Below, piece after piece: positions 61,524-64,000 of a stretch of 64,000 nucleotides of DNA. Origin of the DNA: FEN-987 sp964598845 (lineage in GTDB: Archaea; Thermoproteota; Bathyarchaeia; 40CM-2-53-6); the NCBI GenBank assembly GCA_964598845.1, contig CAZRDM010000011.1, forward strand, positions 9,728-73,727, written 5' to 3'. The position numbers and the translations under genes were made by a program. A model generated the notes under the pieces. It saw only the letters and a program-made list of their open reading frames with translations, did no database searches and was not told the DNA's origin. How positions within the stretch are numbered: position 1 is the first letter of the stretch; each line of letters begins with the position of its first letter.

Positions 61524-61579
61524 CTGTGGCTACCTGAACCAACTCATGACGACGCCCTCGTGTTAAGCTTTCTCGCTTA
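61524..61579. other. Short non-coding stretch before the gap
   Basis: Fifty-six bases upstream of the aspartic protease ATG, ending in the N run. No signal visible. Confidence 0.3.
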
Positions 61580-61679
61580 NNNNNNNNNNNNNNNNNNNNN
61601 NNNNNNNNNNNNNNNNNNNNNNNNNNNNNNNNNNNNNNNNNNNNNNNNNNNNNNNNNNNNNNNNNNNNNNNNNNNNNNN
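61580..61679. other. Scaffold gap (100 N)
   Basis: A run of exactly 100 Ns, the conventional length for a gap of unknown size. True distance and any genes inside are unknown, and order across it depends on scaffolding. Confidence 0.98.
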
Positions 61680-61680
61680 A

Positions 61681-61902
61681 CTTTGTCTGTCAACTCCGTT
61701 ACCCCAAGTTCACAATACGCCTAGTTTTGGACAAGTTTCTTCAAGGATCTGCGCACACTGGACAGGTTTGAGCATTCGACGCATTGCGCAGACTATCGAA
61801 CTCCTCAACGAAAACCCCCGCTCGACAAGAACCCGCGAGGAAAGCCTGAGGGACTCTGATGCCCGCGAGTTGGAGATTTCAAGCGATCTACAAGTGAATT
61901 GA
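61681..61902 (+). CDS. Possible 3' fragment of a gene cut by the gap
   Basis: The frame beginning TGT at 61684 stays open for 72 codons from the gap to a TGA at 61900-61902. The product ends in a charged helical segment (SIRRIAQTIELLNENP, then EESLRDSDARELEI). No domain is recognisable. It may be the C-terminal part of a gene whose start is in the gap, or a chance open frame. Confidence 0.25.
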   Translation, partial: LCLSTPLPQVHNTPSFGQVSSRICAHWTGLSIRRIAQTIELLNENPRSTRTREESLRDSDARELEISSDLQVN

Positions 61903-62001
61903 ACCCTTTAAGAGAAGAATACGACCTGACTGATGGCCGCGAAATCGTAAATTCAGAAAACTAGATTATGGCATAACCACCATTCTTGAGTTCGAAGGAC
62001 A

Positions 62002-62595
62002 TTGCTGAAGCCAGAGGTCCTTGATTTCCTAATAGGAATAAGGTCGTTAATGACGGTGGGAAGGTTCAGTGTCTACAAATGCCACTTCCGGGAGGATGTG
62101 GCTCAGCATTCGTACTTCACCGCGCTCTATGCGATGATCTTGGCTGATCTTGAACGTAGCGGAGGCACTGTGGTTGATATGGAAAGATTGCTTAGGATGG
62201 CGTTGTTGCACGATGCGGAAGAAGCCCAAACCGGGGATGTCCATCACCCATTCAAACATCAAGACACATCCTTCGCTGAGGCGTTGGATGATCGAGCGTT
62301 GGAATGGTTCGAGAATCTCATGGGTGGTCTTCCCGAGGAGCTTGCTCGCGACTATGTGAGATTGAGGCAGGACAGTCGAAACGTGACTAGACCAGAAGCC
62401 AGCATTCTCAGGGCTGCCGATAAACTTGAGGCGCTTCTCTGGGCGTACGAAGAGTATCTCCTTGGAAACGAACATGTCCGAAGGGCGCGTATAGTTGAAG
62501 ATATCCTCTCAAAATTGGACCGCATCGAGCTATCTACAGTCAAAGCATTGGTGAGAGAAACTCGAAAGAAGATCGATGCCATGCCTTCTACCTAG
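62002..62595 (+). CDS. HD-domain phosphohydrolase (YfbR-like 5'-nucleotidase)
   Basis: A 197-residue HD protein. Ligands are visible in the YfbR/HDDC2 pattern: H36 (VAQHSYF), H70-D71 with E74 (LLHDAEEAQTGDV), D79 and D140 (RAADKLEAL). The family includes deoxynucleoside monophosphate phosphatases, so nucleotide pool control is a reasonable role. TTG 62002 is the start. Confidence 0.87.
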   Translation: MLKPEVLDFLIGIRSLMTVGRFSVYKCHFREDVAQHSYFTALYAMILADLERSGGTVVDMERLLRMALLHDAEEAQTGDVHHPFKHQDTSFAEALDDRALEWFENLMGGLPEELARDYVRLRQDSRNVTRPEASILRAADKLEALLWAYEEYLLGNEHVRRARIVEDILSKLDRIELSTVKALVRETRKKIDAMPST

Positions 62596-62642
62596 GTCTA
62601 GGATCTCAAGGGTATGCCGCAGTGGGCAGGGCAAGCAGTTTC

Positions 62643-63254
62643 TAATCATCTGTTTCAGAGTACATTGCTGTCGGCGCACAGTCTTTTTGATCCGTTGTCA
62701 AATCGGGCTGGAAAGCGAGCATCTTCGGCCCAATCCTCGTTATCGTGGGCGTGGCCACGATGCTTTACATGAGAGTGAACATCAGCGACGCATCCAGGGC
62801 CGGTCTAGGAGAGAAGGTCTGAGCACTGTCGGTTGAGAAACCGCGCGGCGTGCCAGGTGCTTACTTGGCGGCGACACTTGTTGCGATAGTCTGGAACATG
62901 ATCCTGACGATTGTTAAGGAAGAATACGCGCCACTCAAGACATAGTTAGCCACGACCTTCGGACATCATTGGACTGGTCACGGAGTCATCTTGCTGATCT
63001 CATGGGTTGTACTCGTAGGCCTATTCTGCGCCGCATTCTCAAAGAGAACAGTAGACCATTACAAGCAGATGCTTGGAGTACTCGGAGCAACAGTAGTCTC
63101 AATGCTGACCATTGTCGCTTTCTACGTCATGGAATTAACGGGAATGCTAGGCCAGAGAACTAGGCTCCTCTCTCTTTTTCCCACTAAACGCTTGCAATGC
63201 ACATCAAGGCATCTGTCTGTCTCTTCGAGTAGCATCGCCAACAGAGCTCTGTGA
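62643..63254 (+). pseudogene. Multi-helix membrane protein frame with in-frame stops
   Basis: One reading frame shows continuous membrane-protein sequence broken by TGA at 62688, TGA at 62820 and TAG at 62943. Pieces read SVVKSGWKASIFGPILVIVG, then VPGAYLAATLVAIVWNMIL, then HGVILLISWVVLVGLFCAAF and TVVSMLTIVAFYVMELTG. The frame ends at 63254; the last 30 residues look unrelated. The simplest view is a decayed gene; separate small ORFs are less likely since all three stops keep the same frame. Both TGA and TAG argue against one recoding rule. Assembly or sequencing errors are possible near a gap. Confidence 0.5.
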
Positions 63255-63359
63255 GAATTTGTGGGTTAGTGGATTGGCTCAAAGGATCGTGGCCACTAGA
63301 TGCAGCTATTGCAAGAGTGAGAAAAAGAAGAGAGGATGCGTGATTCGCGTTGCCAAATT

Positions 63360-64000
63360 TCATCCGTAGAAGATCAGTTGCATGTTCCTGAGGCCATTGT
63401 TCTGGATAGTCCAGAAGTAGTCGCTCCACACCTCGGTGAAGTAGGATGTGCCAGTTGGGTCGTAGAAGAGTTCCTTTACGTTCACCTTCGTCGGTTTGCC
63501 AGGCGATCTGTTAACGTCGAGATGCCCTATATAGTAATACCAAGAGCCCGATGCGTCTGTGTACAAGAACTTGTAGGCGTCAGCGTCGAGGCATCCGGCG
63601 AAGTTCTTGTTGCTCCCTCCCAAGACTCGGACGAAGATGTCGTATCCGCCTTCCTTGTAGGGGATACTAATTACGGCCTTCCCATCGGTGGCGTCTCGAT
63701 CGACGACGTCAAATGCGCTGCCTTGGTAGAAGTGTATTCTCTGGCCTGGCTCGACTTGTGCTGCTTCAACGACTTCGCCGACTGGAGTCACGCCTGATAG
63801 GGGCTCGCATTCTACGAGCTCCTCGAAGACCTTTATGCTGATGAAGACTGTCTTGCTCTCGCTTCCGGTGTCACTTCCCTGCCAATCGTTGGGTCTTCCG
63901 ATGATGTTGACCTTGTAAGCGTGCTTGCCAACGTTGGTGCTTGAGCCAGCCATGACCGGCAAGATACCGCTTACCAGCAATGTGGTCAAGAGAACTAGGG
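63360..64000 (-). CDS. Secreted protein, 5' end at or beyond window edge
   Basis: The frame runs through the right edge of the window; the visible N-terminus is a signal-peptide-like hydrophobic stretch (LVLLTTLLVSGILPVMA) directly followed by a mature region. TTG 63989 could start it, but the hydrophobic stretch probably begins upstream. The rest is beta-rich with few cysteines (KHAYKVNIIGRPNDWQ, then GYDIFVRVLGG, SWYYYIGHLDV) and no known catalytic motif. It is likely a surface or secreted protein of unknown function. Confidence 0.55.
   Translation of the reverse strand, partial: LVLLTTLLVSGILPVMAGSSTNVGKHAYKVNIIGRPNDWQGSDTGSESKTVFISIKVFEELVECEPLSGVTPVGEVVEAAQVEPGQRIHFYQGSAFDVVDRDATDGKAVISIPYKEGGYDIFVRVLGGSNKNFAGCLDADAYKFLYTDASGSWYYYIGHLDVNRSPGKPTKVNVKELFYDPTGTSYFTEVWSDYFWTIQNNGLRNMQLIFYG

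Noticed and set aside
61836..61850. GAGGAAAGCCTGAG, close to the conserved RNase P RNA segment
   Set aside because: The key GTCC after the GGAAA is absent and no P4 partner strand was found; the stretch is also part of an open coding frame.
62643..63254. Pyrrolysine or selenocysteine recoding in the interrupted membrane frame
   Set aside because: Both TGA and TAG occur, no insertion element is visible, and normal TGA and TAG stops end many other genes here. Kept only as a pseudogene.
1..64000. CRISPR arrays, insertion sequences, attachment sites
   Set aside because: I saw no regularly spaced direct repeats, no transposase or integrase genes and no flanking direct repeats; small repeats would need a computational scan.

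Overview
This window is archaeal chromosome, most likely from an uncultivated member of the TACK branch (Nitrososphaeria/Thaumarchaeota or Bathyarchaeia-like). The evidence is the information-processing genes: PriS/PriL primase, a GINS51-type subunit, single PCNA, RadB, Rpb4/Rpb11 (RpoF/RpoL), TFS, Csl4, Nop10, eS27, eL42, eL21, uL16/L10e, SRP54, aIF2-alpha, aIF5A with deoxyhypusine synthase, Dph2, and an STT3/AglB with a WWDYGYWI motif. The phylum call is inference. A run of exactly 100 Ns at 61580-61679 marks a scaffold gap, and both window ends cut genes, so this looks like a metagenome-assembled contig. Starts mix ATG, GTG and many TTG; two conserved genes (priS, aIF5A) appear to start at CTG.

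Layout. 1-3.8 kb: tail of chorismate synthase, then prephenate dehydrogenase and a chorismate mutase-aminotransferase fusion on the other strand, then a Clp1/Grc3 kinase. 3.9-8.4 kb: glycine cleavage H and T proteins, RadB, CDP-archaeol synthase, an OSTC-like membrane subunit and small zinc-ribbon proteins. 8.8-11.6 kb: AglB. 11.6-16.9 kb: the archaeal translation/replication block Nop10, aIF2-alpha, eS27, eL42, GINS, PriS, split by a three-gene envelope-modification cassette on the opposite strand. 17-32 kb: Rieske protein, membrane subtilase, then a long minus-strand run of replication, transcription and RNA genes (PriL, PCNA, TFS, RpoL, Csl4, METTL5-like, Dph2, L10e, TrmJ, KsgA, Pol IV, DUF655, RpoF, L21e, SRP54).

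32-40 kb: PAC2 protein, Hsp20, deoxyhypusine synthase plus aIF5A, NAD kinase, Nob1, OGG-type glycosylase, HTH-PRT regulator, PUA-NSUN methyltransferase, a promoter-linked structured RNA candidate, and an eroding phosphoesterase gene. 40-48.6 kb is more accessory: MFS transporter with a zinc-ribbon tail, Nudix, HExxH protein, an AmrS-type radical SAM gene carrying an intein with a Vsr/DUF559-like nuclease, a TPR-NYN-zinc ribbon protein, and a surface protein with a cytoplasmic zinc ribbon. 48.7-54.6 kb: pyruvate kinase and archaeal phosphoglycerate mutase, a SWIM-like protein, DtxR and Lrp/AsnC regulators. 54.7-60 kb: a three-gene glutamate-synthase-like operon with two paralogous barrel subunits. 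60-64 kb: small genes, the scaffold gap, an HD phosphohydrolase, a membrane-protein frame broken by in-frame stops, and the start of a secreted protein.

The points most worth a second look are the intein, the possible CTG starts, the OSTC-like subunit, the TPR-NYN-zinc ribbon protein, the divergent glutamate synthase trio, the structured RNA at 39.7 kb, and the interrupted frame near 62.7 kb. I saw no rRNA, no convincing tRNA, no CRISPR array and no insertion sequence.
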